This document shows positions 62,147 to 64,000 of a stretch of DNA of 64,000 nucleotides, one piece after another (positions within the stretch are counted from its first letter, which is position 1; the number at the start of each line of letters is the position of its first letter). The stretch is from the NCBI GenBank assembly GCA_051878795.1, contig JBJEKU010000095.1:1-64000 (forward strand), in the 5' to 3' direction. The notes beneath the pieces were generated by a model, which did not search any database, was not told the origin of the DNA, and saw nothing but the letters and a program-made list of their open reading frames with translations. Both the position numbers and the translations under genes were made by a program. The stretch comes from W1P20-047 sp051878795. Lineage in GTDB: Bacteria; Actinomycetota; Coriobacteriia; Coriobacteriales; Eggerthellaceae.

Positions 62147-64000
<1,854 letters not shown>

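Overview
The window looks like a core-genome segment of a GC-rich, anaerobic actinobacterium of the class Coriobacteriia, most likely family Eggerthellaceae. This is inferred from gene content and domain architecture, not from a database match. The supporting signs are Shine-Dalgarno sites rich in AAGGAGG, frequent GTG and TTG starts, a RecJ-RecQ fusion, a superoxide reductase, nickel-pincer cofactor genes, GatCAB, and a bifunctional Rel. No rRNA, IS element, prophage or CRISPR array is visible. All but four protein genes (a TRIC-type channel, a NifU-domain protein, ecfA1 and ecfA2) lie on the minus strand, so the window probably sits within one replichore.

Layout. 1-3.1 kb: aspartate pathway (asd partial, lysC with a probable internal beta-subunit start) and a divergent TRIC-like membrane protein. 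3.1-10.3 kb: a PhoU-like DUF47 protein, then a run recJ-recQ fusion, rel, MBL hydrolase. 10.5-15.7 kb: polyprenyl synthase, CwlM-like peptidoglycan-binding protein, glmU, prs, pth. 15.8-18.1 kb: tRNA-Leu, Ppx/GppA phosphatase, DivIC/FtsB-like protein. 18.3-21.7 kb: gatCAB. 21.7-24.4 kb: aroD, larB, a shortened larC, vanZ. 24.5-31.9 kb: ychF, an NSS symporter, dnaE-truA and a small coupled gene. 32.1-39.2 kb: the F-type ATP synthase operon with a good promoter and terminator. 39.3-47.6 kb: a tightly overlapping set (BaiN-type flavoprotein, FAD dehydrogenase-TsaC fusion, lipase, glpK), then rpiB, glyA and dCMP deaminase. 47.7-53.4 kb: superoxide reductase, lgt, NifU domain, a catalytically degenerate LCP protein, murA. 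53.5-57.3 kb: tsf, rpsB, an alanine/glycine symporter. 57.3-64 kb: ecfA1-ecfA2 without ecfT, DUF1292, secDF, tgt, and a partial HAD phosphatase.

How the parts fit. Envelope biogenesis is well represented: GlmU, MurA, polyprenyl carrier synthesis, a CwlM-like regulator candidate, LCP, Lgt, DivIC and SecDF. Translation is the second theme: tRNA-Leu, GatCAB, Tgt, TruA, TsaC, Pth, S2 and EF-Ts. Energy and carbon genes are the H+-type ATP synthase, the lipase-GlpK pair and sodium-coupled amino-acid uptake.

The points most worth follow-up are two enzyme fusions (RecJ-RecQ and FAD dehydrogenase-TsaC), an LCP protein lacking its catalytic residues, a CwlM-like pseudo-amidase beside glmU, the stripped LarC, a coupled small gene behind truA, and a recurrent 12-base extended -10 motif, TGGTATSATTGG, upstream of several operons.
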